64,000 nucleotides of DNA from G965215055 sp965242685 (GTDB lineage Bacteria > Pseudomonadota > Gammaproteobacteria > UBA4575), in NCBI GenBank assembly GCA_965242685.1, contig OZ251487.1:434001-498000 (forward strand). Direction: 5' to 3'. A program made the translations under genes and the position numbers. The notes beneath the pieces are model-generated. The model worked only from the letters and a program-made list of their open reading frames with translations, made no database searches and was not told the origin of the DNA. Shown here piece by piece: positions 16,905-26,056 of this stretch; positions within the stretch are counted from its first letter, which is position 1, and every line of letters starts with the position of its first letter.

Positions 16905-19574
16905 ATGGCGCTCCACCCCAAATTTCCTGATTCTCCCCACGCCGTTCTCGATCCTGAAGTTCGCTGGTTTCCCGCCGATGAGACGGTGCGCGAGCAGACG
17001 ATGGACAAGTTGATGCCGCCACTGGTGGCGGAACTGCGGCGCAAGGTAAAGGAATTTCGAGACGCCGGCTATGCGGGCGCAAGCAATACCGGCAGGAGCT
17101 TGTTGAATTGGTGGTTCAAGGAATCGCACCCACAGCCACAATCGGACGGCGGCACGACGGAGTTTCGGTATTACTTCGCCCAGCGCGAGGCTATGGAGAC
17201 CATCATTTATCTGTATGAGGTGGCCGGGGCGAAGGATAAGTTTGACTTGATGCGCTTCGATTCCATCGGGCTGGTATCCACCGGCATGTTTGACGAGACC
17301 TGGCGGCGTTACGTGATCAAGATGGCGACCGGCACCGGCAAGACTAAGATCATGAGTTTGGTGTTGGCGTGGAGCTTCTTCCACAAACTGTACGAAGAAG
17401 GCTCAAGCCTGTCGCGCAATTTTCTGATGATTGCTCCGAACATCATCGTGTTGGACCGCCTCTACAAAGATTTTCAGGGTTTGCGGATCTTCTATGATGA
17501 TCCGGTGATGCCCGACAACGGCTATGGAGGACAAAACTGGCGGGATGACTTTCAGCTAACGTTGCATTTGCAGGACGAGGTACAGGTGACGCACCCCGTG
17601 GGAAACATCTTTTTGACTAATGTCCATCGGGTTTATTGCGGCGAGGATATCCCGCCTTCGCCGGGAGACGAGAACACGATGGATTATTTTCTCGGCACTC
17701 GTCCCGTCGGTGCGACCACCGATTCTAAAATAGACTTGGGAATGATCGTGCGCGACATTGACGAGTTGATGATCCTAAACGATGAGGCGCACCATATCCA
17801 CGACGCGAAGCTCGCCTGGTTCAAGTCGGTTGAAGACATCCATAACCGGCTGCTGCAAAAGGGCGGCGAGTTGAGCTTGCAGGTGGACGTGACCGCAACG
17901 CCGAAACACAATAACGGCGCGATCTTTGTGCAAACGATAGCGGATTACCCGTTGGTGGAGGCGATCTCTCAGAACGTGGTCAAACATCCGGTGTTGCCGG
18001 ATGCGCCAAGTCAGGCAAGGTTGGAGGAAAGACAGAGCACAAAATTCACCGAGAAATACGCCGATTATCTTGATTTGGGCGTGACTGAGTGGCGCAAGGC
18101 TTACGGTGAACATGAGAAGCTCGGCAAGAAAGCGATCCTGTTCGTGATGACGGATGACACGAAAAATTGTGATGAAGTTGCCGGGTATTTGGAGAGTCAC
18201 TATCCCGATTTGCAAGACGCGGTATTGACCATTCATACCAAGAACAACGGCGAGATTTCCGAAGTGTCTCACGGCAAGAAGAAAGAAGAGCTTGAGGAAC
18301 TTCGCAAACAGGCCAACGAGATTGATTCACTGAAGAATCCTTACAAGGCCATCGTGTCGGTGCTGATGCTCAAGGAGGGCTGGGACGTGCGCAACGTCAC
18401 TACTATCGTCGGCCTGCGGGCGTATTCGGCCAAGAGCAATATCCTACCGGAGCAGACGCTTGGCAGGGGGCTGCGCAAGATGTATCGGAATGACACTGAG
18501 GAGAAAGTGAGTGTGGTCGGTACCGATGCCTTCATGGAGTTTGTGGAAGGCATACAGGCGGAAGGGGTGGAACTGGAGCGCGAGGCTATGGGAGAAGGCA
18601 CTAAGCCCAAGGCGCCGCTGGTGATAGAGGTTGATAGTGAAAAGGATCTGGATGCGCTGGATATTGAAATTCCGGTACTGACGCCTCGTTTATATCGGGA
18701 GTACAAAAACCTGGCCGATCTGAACCTTGAAACAATGGAGTTTAAAATGCTGGAATATCGGCAGTTTAACGAAGAACAGCAGCGCGAGATCGTCTTCAGG
18801 GACGTGACTACGGGCGAGGTGACGCATATCACCGTGCTGGACAGCGCGGGGGTGGGCGATTACCGCAGCGTCATCGGCTATTTTGCGCAGACCATGATGA
18901 GGGAGCTACGACTGGTAAGTGGCTATGATGCTTTATACGGCAAGGTCAAGGCGTTTATTCGGGATCACCTGTTCGGCAAAACGGTTGCGCTGGAATCTGC
19001 CAATACGTTGAGAAATTTGTCGGAGATGGTAGCCACCAAGACGGTGCTTGAGACTTTCAAAAAGGCGATCAATCACCTGATGGTACGGGAAAGGGAGGGT
19101 GCGGAGATTCATGATTCCATCAAGCTACGCCAGATGCGCCCGTTCGTGATAAAAGAGCGACAGTATTTATCTCCCCGCAAGAGTGTATTTAACCGGATTG
19201 TCGGCGACAGTCGGCTTGAACTGGAGTTTGCCAAGTTTTTGGAGCGATGCAATGACGTATCCGCGTATGCCAAAAATTATCTGGCGGTTCACTTCAAGCT
19301 GGATTACGTAAATGCGAGTGGCGAACTTACCAATTATTACCCTGATTTTGTCGTCAAGCTGACCGATGGCCGCATGGTCGTCGTCGAGACCAAAGGGCGC
19401 GAAGGACTGGACGTACCGCGAAAAGTGGCACGCTTGAGGCGGTGGTGTGAAGACGTCAACGCGGTGCAGGACGTGACATGGAGTTTCGTCTACGTGGATG
19501 AGGAAGGGTTTCACAAGTATTCACCCAAGTCTTTCGCGGGACTTTTGGCCGGTTTTCGGGAGTATAAAGGGTGA
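16905..19574 (+). CDS. res: Type III restriction endonuclease Res subunit (helicase-nuclease)
   Basis: 889 aa superfamily 2 helicase with a C-terminal nuclease. Walker A is at residues 141-147 (ATGTGKT). The DEAH box is at 293-296 (LNDEAHHIHD). Motif III is DVTATPKH. The motif VI region includes LKEGWDVRNVTTIVGLRAY and PEQTLGRGLRKMY. The nuclease domain has a PD-(D/E)XK arrangement, D814 (YYPDFVV) and E828-T-K830 (VVVETKG). It needs Mod for sequence recognition and cleaves after ATP-driven translocation or diffusion between sites. It is separated from mod by the coiled-coil gene and by 130 bases of non-coding DNA. All catalytic motifs are intact. Confidence 0.93.
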   Translation: MALHPKFPDSPHAVLDPEVRWFPADETVREQTMDKLMPPLVAELRRKVKEFRDAGYAGASNTGRSLLNWWFKESHPQPQSDGGTTEFRYYFAQREAMETIIYLYEVAGAKDKFDLMRFDSIGLVSTGMFDETWRRYVIKMATGTGKTKIMSLVLAWSFFHKLYEEGSSLSRNFLMIAPNIIVLDRLYKDFQGLRIFYDDPVMPDNGYGGQNWRDDFQLTLHLQDEVQVTHPVGNIFLTNVHRVYCGEDIPPSPGDENTMDYFLGTRPVGATTDSKIDLGMIVRDIDELMILNDEAHHIHDAKLAWFKSVEDIHNRLLQKGGELSLQVDVTATPKHNNGAIFVQTIADYPLVEAISQNVVKHPVLPDAPSQARLEERQSTKFTEKYADYLDLGVTEWRKAYGEHEKLGKKAILFVMTDDTKNCDEVAGYLESHYPDLQDAVLTIHTKNNGEISEVSHGKKKEELEELRKQANEIDSLKNPYKAIVSVLMLKEGWDVRNVTTIVGLRAYSAKSNILPEQTLGRGLRKMYRNDTEEKVSVVGTDAFMEFVEGIQAEGVELEREAMGEGTKPKAPLVIEVDSEKDLDALDIEIPVLTPRLYREYKNLADLNLETMEFKMLEYRQFNEEQQREIVFRDVTTGEVTHITVLDSAGVGDYRSVIGYFAQTMMRELRLVSGYDALYGKVKAFIRDHLFGKTVALESANTLRNLSEMVATKTVLETFKKAINHLMVREREGAEIHDSIKLRQMRPFVIKERQYLSPRKSVFNRIVGDSRLELEFAKFLERCNDVSAYAKNYLAVHFKLDYVNASGELTNYYPDFVVKLTDGRMVVVETKGREGLDVPRKVARLRRWCEDVNAVQDVTWSFVYVDEEGFHKYSPKSFAGLLAGFREYKG

Positions 19575-19662
19575 GGATGCCATACGATACGAGATGCCCC
19601 GCAAGCCAACATGAGCCGGCCATATTTAGAGGTGATATGATGGCGGCTACGGAAATAAAAAA

Positions 19663-21000
19663 ATGAATATCAAAAAACTGATCGTTGAGGATGTCCGCTG
19701 CTTTGCGGGCAGACAGGAACTTGAGATACGCCCCATCACTTTTCTAGTGGGTGAAAACAGTACCGGAAAGTCTACCGCCCTCGCTTGTTTGCAGACGCTG
19801 CTGGACATTATTAGTTTCCCGACTAATTTCCCGAGTAGGTTCCCGATTAGGTTCCCGTATGCCGACCTGGATTTCAATAATGAGCCTTATAATTTGGGGG
19901 CATTTGCCGATATTGTCAGGGTCTCAAGACCAAGGAAAGAGAGTTTTCGGTTGGGCGCTGAACTATTTCACGAGAAAGAAACTTTGGAATATTCTTTAAC
20001 TGTAACGGAAAGAGACGAAGGTTCTGAACCCATTATCCAGGAAATGAGGATGCTTTTTACCGATGGCAACGAAATTGTTCTCAAAAAAGATGATCGGCAA
20101 GTAAAAAATCAATCCAATAAAAGAAATTTTCAAATCCAGCATGTAGAAGGAGGTAAGAAAAAGTTTGTTATTATTCCACTAGGCTCACCTACTGTGATGA
20201 GAGGTCTATTTATGGACTTATTTTATAGGGGATATAATGAGCAGGCTCTGACGTCAGAAGAAGAGGAACTACGTAATTTTTTGCAAAAGTACCGAACAGT
20301 ACTTTCCTCTCGAAATTCTCCTAAGGCGCATAGTTTTGCACCGATTCGTTCCAAGCCGCAGCGTACGTATGACCCCATTAAAGAGGGTATCAGCCCTGAA
20401 GGCAGTGAAATGCCTATGGTGCTGATGAATATATCCGGAACGGGAGAGAAGCAATGGGGCACACTGAAAAAAAGACTGATCAGGTTTGGTAAATCTTCAG
20501 GCCTGTTTACGGATATCTATGTCAGAAAACTTGGAAAATCAAGCGACCCGTTCCAGCTACAGATCAAGGTCAGGGGGCCAAAGGTCAATCTTATAGATGT
20601 GGGGTACGGCGTCAATCAAATCCTGCCTATTTTGGTACGTATATTTAACACTGAGAGAGAAGGTACAACTTTTTTAATGCAGCAACCGGAAGTGCATCTG
20701 CATCCCAAGGGTCAGGCGGAATTGTCTTCCCTATTGATCGAGATTGCTAAACAGCAGAAACAAAATTTTGTTATCGAGACGCACAGCGATTACATGGTTG
20801 ACCGTGCGCGTATTGACATCAGGGACGGGAAAATACCGCCGGATGATGTCTCATTGATTTACTTTGAACCTTGCGGGGGATATGTCAAAGTGCACAATAT
20901 CAAGTTTGATGAGCAGGGGAATTTAGAGGGTGCCCCGAACACCTTCCGACAGTTTTTTCTTGATGAGTCGGACAGATTTCTCGGGCTTGATGAAAGTTAG
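19663..21000 (+). CDS. AAA/ABC-type ATPase, OLD-like (DUF3696-like)
   Basis: 445 aa. Walker A is at residues 30-38 (GENSTGKST). The Walker B region is at 340-348 (QQPEVHLHP), followed by a conserved ETHSD motif, as in SMC/OLD-like defence ATPases. The N-terminus MNIKKLIVEDVRCFAGRQELEI is the usual opening of AAA_21/AAA_15 proteins. The C-terminus (VSLIYFEPCGGYVKVHNIKFDEQGNLEGAPNTFRQFFLDE) resembles DUF3696 ATPases. No TOPRIM nuclease is fused; a PIN-domain gene follows after three bases instead. A fourfold 12-base tandem repeat encodes FPTNFPSRFPIRFP near residues 52-65. Likely an anti-mobile-element ATPase; no specific system is recognised. Confidence 0.82.
   Translation: MNIKKLIVEDVRCFAGRQELEIRPITFLVGENSTGKSTALACLQTLLDIISFPTNFPSRFPIRFPYADLDFNNEPYNLGAFADIVRVSRPRKESFRLGAELFHEKETLEYSLTVTERDEGSEPIIQEMRMLFTDGNEIVLKKDDRQVKNQSNKRNFQIQHVEGGKKKFVIIPLGSPTVMRGLFMDLFYRGYNEQALTSEEEELRNFLQKYRTVLSSRNSPKAHSFAPIRSKPQRTYDPIKEGISPEGSEMPMVLMNISGTGEKQWGTLKKRLIRFGKSSGLFTDIYVRKLGKSSDPFQLQIKVRGPKVNLIDVGYGVNQILPILVRIFNTEREGTTFLMQQPEVHLHPKGQAELSSLLIEIAKQQKQNFVIETHSDYMVDRARIDIRDGKIPPDDVSLIYFEPCGGYVKVHNIKFDEQGNLEGAPNTFRQFFLDESDRFLGLDES
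19816..19863 (+). repeat. 12-bp tandem repeat inside the ATPase gene
   Basis: Four in-frame copies of a 12-base unit beginning TTCCCG (19816, 19828, 19840, 19852) encode repeated FPxx motifs. The first three are the most alike (TTCCCGACTAAT, TTCCCGAGTAGG, TTCCCGATTAGG). Copy number could vary by slippage in steps of four residues without breaking the frame. Confidence 0.75.
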
Positions 21001-21003
21001 GCC

Positions 21004-21423
21004 ATGTGCATCATCCTGGATACCAACCTGTATGGAGCTTTTATTAATTCGAATAATGAAGACATGCAACCAGTGAGAGATTGGATGAATCGCAAAAATG
21101 GAAAAATCGCTTATTCTCCGGTGGGGAAAATTGCGGAAGAACTAAAGGGGAAGATGAAGGGCAAGTTTGAGGTATATGAAAAGGCTGGAAAACTCAAAAG
21201 GTTTTCTAAGGAGGATGTAGAGCGAAAAAAAGAAGGATTGGAAGGTTTGATATCCGATGATCCGGATATCATAGCACTGGCTCAAGTCTCCAACGTTAAA
21301 GTATTGGTTTCAAGGGACAAAAAGTTACATAAAGATTTCACAAACACAAACATCATCGAGCAAGGAAAGATTTATCAAACGAAGAGGCATGAGCATCTTC
21401 TCAGAAAGGATACATGCCCGTAA
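21004..21423 (+). CDS. PIN-domain ribonuclease-like protein
   Basis: 139 aa. PIN signatures are visible: the first acidic residue in ILDTN (D6), the central ISDDPDIIALA (D85, D86, D88), and VSRDKKLHKDF (D105, D111). Together these form the usual metal-binding acidic cluster of PIN nucleases. The start lies three bases after the ATPase stop, so the two genes form a tight operon and the products probably work together. The ATPase could sense invasion and license RNA cleavage by the PIN protein. No small antitoxin gene is adjacent, which argues against a simple VapBC pair. Confidence 0.78.
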   Translation: MCIILDTNLYGAFINSNNEDMQPVRDWMNRKNGKIAYSPVGKIAEELKGKMKGKFEVYEKAGKLKRFSKEDVERKKEGLEGLISDDPDIIALAQVSNVKVLVSRDKKLHKDFTNTNIIEQGKIYQTKRHEHLLRKDTCP

Positions 21424-21488
21424 ATCCAACCGTTTGAGACTTTAAAGCAAAAACAGCAAGGCAGGCCGCAAGCCCCACTACTAAAACA

Positions 21489-22763
21489 TCATTCCGCCTG
21501 TTTCAAGGCCTGTTCAATGTCTTCCAGGATGTCGTCGATGTGTTCTATGCCGATGGACAGTCTGACCAGATCCTCGCTGACGCCGGCCGCGGCTTGTTCT
21601 TCCTTTGACAGTTGCCGGTGGGTCGTGGTGGCGGGGTGACAGGCCAGCGACTTGGCGTCGCCGATGTTTACGAGTCTGACTACCAGTTTGAGTGCGTCGA
21701 TGAATTTCGTGCCGGCTTCCAGGCCGCCTTTGATGCCGAAACTGAGGATGCCCGAGGCGCGGCCATCAAAGTATTTTTGCACCAGGTGATGGTCTTCGTG
21801 CGTGGGCAGTCCGGCATAGCTTACCCAGGTTACGTTGGGATGCTTTTCCAGATATTGCGCGACGGCCAGCGCGTTTTCGCAGTGGCGGTCCATGCGTACC
21901 GGCAGGCTTTCTATGCCTTGCAGGCTCAGGAAGCTGTTGAAGGGGGAAATCGCCGATCCCATGTTGCGCAGCGGCACGACGCGCACGCGCCCGATGTAGG
22001 CGGCCTTGCCCAGGGCCTCGGTGTAGACCACGCCGTGGTAAGAGGGATCGGGTTCGTTGAGCATCGGAAAGCGTTCCTTGTGCTCGCCCCAGGGGAAGTT
22101 GCCGGAATCGACTACGATCCCGCCGATGGAAGTGCCGTGTCCGCCCATGTATTTGGTGAGTGAATGTACGGCGATGTCCGCACCGAATTTGAATGGCCGG
22201 CACAGGTAGGGGGTGGGCACCGTGTTGTCGACGATGACGGGTACGCCGTGGTGATGGGCGACTTCAACGGTTTTTTCGAGGTCGATCACGTTGCCCGCCG
22301 GATTGCCCAGTGATTCGCAGAATACGGCCTTGGTGCGGTCATTGATGGCCGCCTCCATAGCGTCCGCGTCGCGGTAGTCTACAAAGCGTACTTCAATTCC
22401 CAGCTTGGGAAGGGTGTGGGCAAAGAAGTTGTAGGTGCCGCCGTACAGGGTGGCGACCGAAACGATGTTATCCCCCTGTTCGGCGATGGCGAAAATCGAA
22501 TATGCGATGGCGGCCATGCCGGAGGACAGGCCCAATGCCCCCACGCCGCCTTCCATCGCCGCCACGCGCTGTTCCAGCACCGCGGTGGTGGGATTCATGA
22601 TGCGCGTGTAGATGTTGCCTTCCACTTTTAGGTCGAACAGGTCGGCGCCGTGTTGAGTATTGTCGAATGCGTAGGAAGACGTTTGGTAAATGGGGACGGC
22701 GACGGCCTTGGTCGTGGGTTCCGGCGTATAGCCGCCGTGTATGGCAAGCGTTTCTGTTTTCAT
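21489..22763 (-). CDS. metY: O-acetylhomoserine aminocarboxypropyltransferase (O-acetylhomoserine sulfhydrylase)
   Basis: 424 aa PLP enzyme of the Cys/Met metabolism family. It joins sulfide to O-acetylhomoserine to form homocysteine for methionine synthesis. Characteristic segments are the N-terminal ETLAIHGGYTPEPTTKAVAVPIYQTSSY, the PLP-site neighbourhood LGLSSGMAAI and LYGGTYNFF, the PLP-lysine region HSLTKYMGGHGTSIGG, and the C-terminal SLACHPATTTHRQLS. The length is typical of MetY, which is longer than MetB/MetC. Direct use of sulfide fits an organism rich in reduced sulfur. No riboswitch is visible in the 26 bases before the next upstream gene. Confidence 0.93.
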   Translation of the reverse strand: MKTETLAIHGGYTPEPTTKAVAVPIYQTSSYAFDNTQHGADLFDLKVEGNIYTRIMNPTTAVLEQRVAAMEGGVGALGLSSGMAAIAYSIFAIAEQGDNIVSVATLYGGTYNFFAHTLPKLGIEVRFVDYRDADAMEAAINDRTKAVFCESLGNPAGNVIDLEKTVEVAHHHGVPVIVDNTVPTPYLCRPFKFGADIAVHSLTKYMGGHGTSIGGIVVDSGNFPWGEHKERFPMLNEPDPSYHGVVYTEALGKAAYIGRVRVVPLRNMGSAISPFNSFLSLQGIESLPVRMDRHCENALAVAQYLEKHPNVTWVSYAGLPTHEDHHLVQKYFDGRASGILSFGIKGGLEAGTKFIDALKLVVRLVNIGDAKSLACHPATTTHRQLSKEEQAAAGVSEDLVRLSIGIEHIDDILEDIEQALKQAE

Positions 22764-22789
22764 CGTTTCACCTCGTTGTCTTGTCGTCT

Positions 22790-23104
22790 TTACGCGCCGC
22801 CGTCAAGGCCGTGGGTGTGCGTGGCGTTAATGCGTATAAGTAATGGTTTGAACGGCAGTAAGGTCGGGTCGTTCTGTTCCACTATGGGCATGAATTTCAA
22901 TGGTTCGTCGGAGAATTCGTAGTCGCCGTTCATGATCCGTTGATAGAGCTTTTTGATTTCGTTTTCCAACGGATCGAGGAAGATCAGTGCGTCACCCATG
23001 AACTCTTCGTCAAACTCGATGGAGGCGCGCAGTTCTTCCACCTCGTAAACGGCTTGTTTTACCCAGTCAGTATATTCATCCAGTGTCTTGGCGCGGATCA
23101 TCAT
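22790..23104 (-). CDS. Conserved hypothetical protein, 104 aa
   Basis: Small acidic soluble protein with no membrane segment and no motif I can assign. It starts at a double ATG (MMIRAKTLDEYTDWVKQAVYEVEELRASIEFDEEFMGDA) nine bases after the ibaG stop on the same strand, so it is probably in one operon with ibaG. The composition suggests a helical protein. Function unknown. Confidence 0.7.
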   Translation of the reverse strand: MMIRAKTLDEYTDWVKQAVYEVEELRASIEFDEEFMGDALIFLDPLENEIKKLYQRIMNGDYEFSDEPLKFMPIVEQNDPTLLPFKPLLIRINATHTHGLDGGA

Positions 23105-23113
23105 GATCAGCGT

Positions 23114-23356
23114 CTATTTACTGTGTTCGTCCCATTCTTCGGGAGTCAATGCCTTGATGCTCAAGGCATGTATCTCGCCACTGGCAATTTCCGTCTTCAC
23201 CGTTGCATATACTTGCTGGTGTTTTTTGACCGTGCTCATGTCCGCAAAGCCGGCACTGACCACAATGGCTTCATACTTGCCTTCGCTTCCCGTAACAAAG
23301 GCCTTGCAATCGGGCATTCCGGCTTCGATTCGTTTTTTTATTTCATCCGTGTTCAT
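23114..23356 (-). CDS. ibaG: BolA/IbaG family protein
   Basis: 80 aa. The BolA-like fold pattern is clear: MNTDEIKKRIEAGMPDCKAFVTGSEGKYEAIVVSAGF, then STVKKHQQVYATVKTEIASGEIHALSIKALTPEEW, with the conserved H in KKHQQVY. The sequence fits the short IbaG (YrbA) branch better than BolA itself. IbaG binds monothiol glutaredoxins through iron-sulfur clusters and is linked to acid response and cell-envelope homeostasis. It lies upstream of the 104-aa hypothetical gene on the same strand and 64 bases after the rnd stop. Confidence 0.88.
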   Translation of the reverse strand: MNTDEIKKRIEAGMPDCKAFVTGSEGKYEAIVVSAGFADMSTVKKHQQVYATVKTEIASGEIHALSIKALTPEEWDEHSK

Positions 23357-23420
23357 GGCTGCATTTTACAATGTTTAGTCCGCAAAGATTTGCTCTTTCG
23401 CGCCCCCGTTGTGTATCGGT

Positions 23421-24554
23421 TCAGGGTGCGGCGTTTTCTTCCAGTAGTTGATCCAGTGTGTCGCCGATCAGTTCCCGTCTCCAGCTTTGTAAGACATCCG
23501 AAGGGCGTTGTCCACGAATTATTTTCTCTATCATGCCGCGGGTGGCCAGAAAGCTTGGCGCGAGGTTGAGTTCCCGGGCGCGTTCACGCACCCGTTGTAG
23601 GGCACATTTCATCAATCTGCGCTGTTCACGACTCAACGGGGCGGTGCGGAGGGTCGTCGGCCATTGTCGTTCGGGTATGCGGCGTGCCTTGTCTATATTG
23701 CTGAGAAGGGCGTCCGAGTACAACGTGCGTTGTCGTCGAGTCAGTGCCTCGATGGTGGATAATGCCGCCGTGTTTGTCGGTTGTTCAATTGCCAGCGCAC
23801 GTAGTGACCTGTCACGCACGATCCATTGTCGTGGTTTGTTTTCCTTGACCGCCCGCCGCTCGCGCCATGTGGACAGCCGTTGTAACACCACCAGTTGTCG
23901 GGGGCTCAGTTTGCCGCTGCCCTTGATTGATTTCCAGGCGTCGTGCGGATCGAGTTTGTATCGTTCCGCGACACTCAGACGCCGGCATTCATCTTCGACC
24001 CAGTGGGCGCGTTGGTATGATGTAAGCTCCCGCCTGAGATGATGATATATTGTGGCAAGGTATTTTACGTCGTCTGCGGCATATTGCAGTGCCTTGTCGG
24101 ACAGGGGTCGGCGGTGCCAGGCCGTGCGGGATAAAGACTTGTCGAGAGTGATCCCGCATATTTTATCTACCAGGTACGCGTAGCTTACTTGTTCGCCGTA
24201 GCCTAGTGCGCTCGCGGCAATTTGTGTATCGAAGACGGGCGCCGGTATTTTGCCGTAGAGGTTGAAGAATACTTCCAGGTCCTGGCTCGCCGAATGGAAT
24301 ACCTTGGTTATGGAGGGCAAACAGGTCAGCCCTTCAAGTATAGAGAGGTCTTTTATTGACAGAGTATCGATACAGGCTACCCTGTTATCCGTTGCCACTT
24401 GAATCAGGCATAGACGCGGGTAATAGGTATTTTCGCGCATGAATTCGGTATCTAGTGCCAGCCAGTCCCGACCGGAAACGTCCGTGCAGAACGCCTGTAG
24501 CTCGCCGGTTGTCTGGATGACTTCAATCTTCATCGTCGGTATTTTCGTGCGCAT
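23421..24554 (-). CDS. rnd: Ribonuclease D
   Basis: 377 aa from the ATG at 24554; an internal ATG at 24533 (MKIEVIQTTGEL) is an equally good start. The 3'-5' exonuclease DEDD motifs are present: LALDTEFMRENTYYPRLCLIQ (D and E of motif 1), SASQDLEVFF (motif 2) and YAADDVKYLATIYHHL (motif 3). HRDC-type helical domains follow (LSPRQLVVLQRLSTWRERRAVKENKPRQWIV). RNase D trims tRNA precursors and other structured RNAs. The 5' end abuts the ChaN-like lipoprotein gene head to head, so both promoters lie inside the neighbouring coding regions. Confidence 0.93.
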   Translation of the reverse strand: MRTKIPTMKIEVIQTTGELQAFCTDVSGRDWLALDTEFMRENTYYPRLCLIQVATDNRVACIDTLSIKDLSILEGLTCLPSITKVFHSASQDLEVFFNLYGKIPAPVFDTQIAASALGYGEQVSYAYLVDKICGITLDKSLSRTAWHRRPLSDKALQYAADDVKYLATIYHHLRRELTSYQRAHWVEDECRRLSVAERYKLDPHDAWKSIKGSGKLSPRQLVVLQRLSTWRERRAVKENKPRQWIVRDRSLRALAIEQPTNTAALSTIEALTRRQRTLYSDALLSNIDKARRIPERQWPTTLRTAPLSREQRRLMKCALQRVRERARELNLAPSFLATRGMIEKIIRGQRPSDVLQSWRRELIGDTLDQLLEENAAP

Positions 24555-25476
24555 GCTTTCAGCAAGGCCTTTGCAAGTATCCTTGTGGTTGATTGTATTA
24601 TGTTTGCCGCTTAGCGGTTGTACCGTACCCGCACAGAACTGGAAGTCGCCTTTTTTTCGTGACCACCCGCTCGTTGGAAAGATATGGGATACGCGGCAAG
24701 GCGCCTGGATTACGGAGCAACAACTGCATGGGGCGTTACTAGGGTATGACTACCTGTTATTGGGCGAGTCGCATGATAATATCGATCATCATATCGTTCA
24801 GGCGCGCCTGTTACGTTCCCTTGCTGTTGTCGGTGCTGAGCCGGTGGTGGTCATGGAAATGTTGCCCCAAGAGGCTTGGTCACGCCAGCCGCGTATCTGG
24901 GAGGATTTTCATGTCTTGCAGGCGCGGGCAAAAACATATGGTCCGGGTTGGCCGTGGGAGTTGTATGCGCCCATTCTGAAGGCGGTGGTACGACATCGGC
25001 TTGAATTGGTTGCCGGGAACGTCGGCGGTGAAATTCTGCATAAAAATGTCCCTCTCAACGTGAATGAGCGACTCGCTGAATACCCGATTGCGGCGGATGA
25101 TTTACAGCAGTTGCGGCAGGATATTGAAACTTCGCATTGTGGCTTTGCGAGCACCGCGCAGGTTCAATCCATGTTGTCGGTGCAATTGCGACGGGATCGG
25201 GCCATGGCGTCCGCGCTGATGGCAAGCCGGTCTCCCGCCGTGTTGATTGCGGGGAACGGTCACGTGCGCAGTGACTATGCGGTGCCGAAGCATTTGCGAG
25301 ACGGGAACTATCTTTCTGTGGCATTGATTTCGGTCCTGCCGGGATGGTTCAGTCCGGAAGAGTATATGGACAAGCCGGGGTTGTTTGACGTATTGTATTT
25401 TACGCCGAGCCATACCGATCAGGATGCATGCACGCACTTCAGAAAGCAGTTGGAGAGCTTGCGCCGTGATGAATGA
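24553..25476 (+). CDS. ChaN-like haem-binding uptake (Tiki superfamily) lipoprotein
   Basis: 307 aa from the ATG at 24553; upstream in-frame codons run antisense to rnd. The lipoprotein signal is MLSARPLQVSLWLIVLCLPLSGC, with Cys of the lipobox LSGC. The ChaN/Tiki fold is indicated by YLLLGESHDNIDHHIVQARLLRSL (GESH motif), VVVMEMLPQE, GWPWELYAPILKAVVRHRLELVAGN and the terminal LIAGNGHVRSDYAVP. Family members bind haem or act as metalloprotease-like proteins at the outer membrane. Precise role unknown. Confidence 0.8.
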   Translation: MLSARPLQVSLWLIVLCLPLSGCTVPAQNWKSPFFRDHPLVGKIWDTRQGAWITEQQLHGALLGYDYLLLGESHDNIDHHIVQARLLRSLAVVGAEPVVVMEMLPQEAWSRQPRIWEDFHVLQARAKTYGPGWPWELYAPILKAVVRHRLELVAGNVGGEILHKNVPLNVNERLAEYPIAADDLQQLRQDIETSHCGFASTAQVQSMLSVQLRRDRAMASALMASRSPAVLIAGNGHVRSDYAVPKHLRDGNYLSVALISVLPGWFSPEEYMDKPGLFDVLYFTPSHTDQDACTHFRKQLESLRRDE

Positions 25477-25571
25477 CAGGGTTTCTATCCCGTTTTATCC
25501 CGCTTTATCCCATAAAAAAAGCCTTTTTCACTCTTTTCCCAGACTCAAAAATAAACGCAACTCTACACTTG

Positions 25572-26054
25572 TCAGTGGATGGATGCCGCCCTGTGCACGG
25601 CACGTAATATGAAATAAACCCCCGGCCATACCAGCACGCTGGTTATCACGGGCGCCCAATACAGCCATCCTTCCGGATTTTCGCCAAGCATACCCGGCAC
25701 CCACAGGGATATGCCCATGTAAGGCAATAATATAACGCCTACAATCGGGGCTTGTTGGTGTAGCGGCTGATTGCGAATTTGCAGGTGAAATCGCACTGTA
25801 ATGTAAGCGGTAATGGCGAACCCAAGGGCGTATTGACCCAGCAGCACGCCTTGCGTTGCATCCACGCATAACCCCACCATCCAGGCGATGCCTATCCCTA
25901 TGTTTTTCGGCAGCGACAGGTTCCAGTAAATCAGTACCAATACCAGCCATTCGGGACGATAGGGGCGTGCCCAGTCGGGCAAGGGGATCAGCATCAGTAC
26001 CATTGCCGTTACCAGGGAAACGCCAATTACGAAGATATTCAAGTACCTGTTCAC
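25572..26054 (-). CDS. mreD: Rod shape-determining protein MreD
   Basis: 160 aa integral membrane protein with about five hydrophobic helices and the MreD pattern WARPYRPEWLVLVLIYWNLSLPKNIGIGIAWMVGLCVDATQGVLLGQYAL. It belongs to the elongasome, in which MreB filaments direct lateral cell-wall synthesis with MreC, MreD, RodA and PBP2. It lies two bases after the mreC stop in the order mreB-mreC-mreD. RodA and PBP2 genes are not adjacent. Confidence 0.93.
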   Translation of the reverse strand: MNRYLNIFVIGVSLVTAMVLMLIPLPDWARPYRPEWLVLVLIYWNLSLPKNIGIGIAWMVGLCVDATQGVLLGQYALGFAITAYITVRFHLQIRNQPLHQQAPIVGVILLPYMGISLWVPGMLGENPEGWLYWAPVITSVLVWPGVYFILRAVHRAASIH

Positions 26055-26056
26055 GT

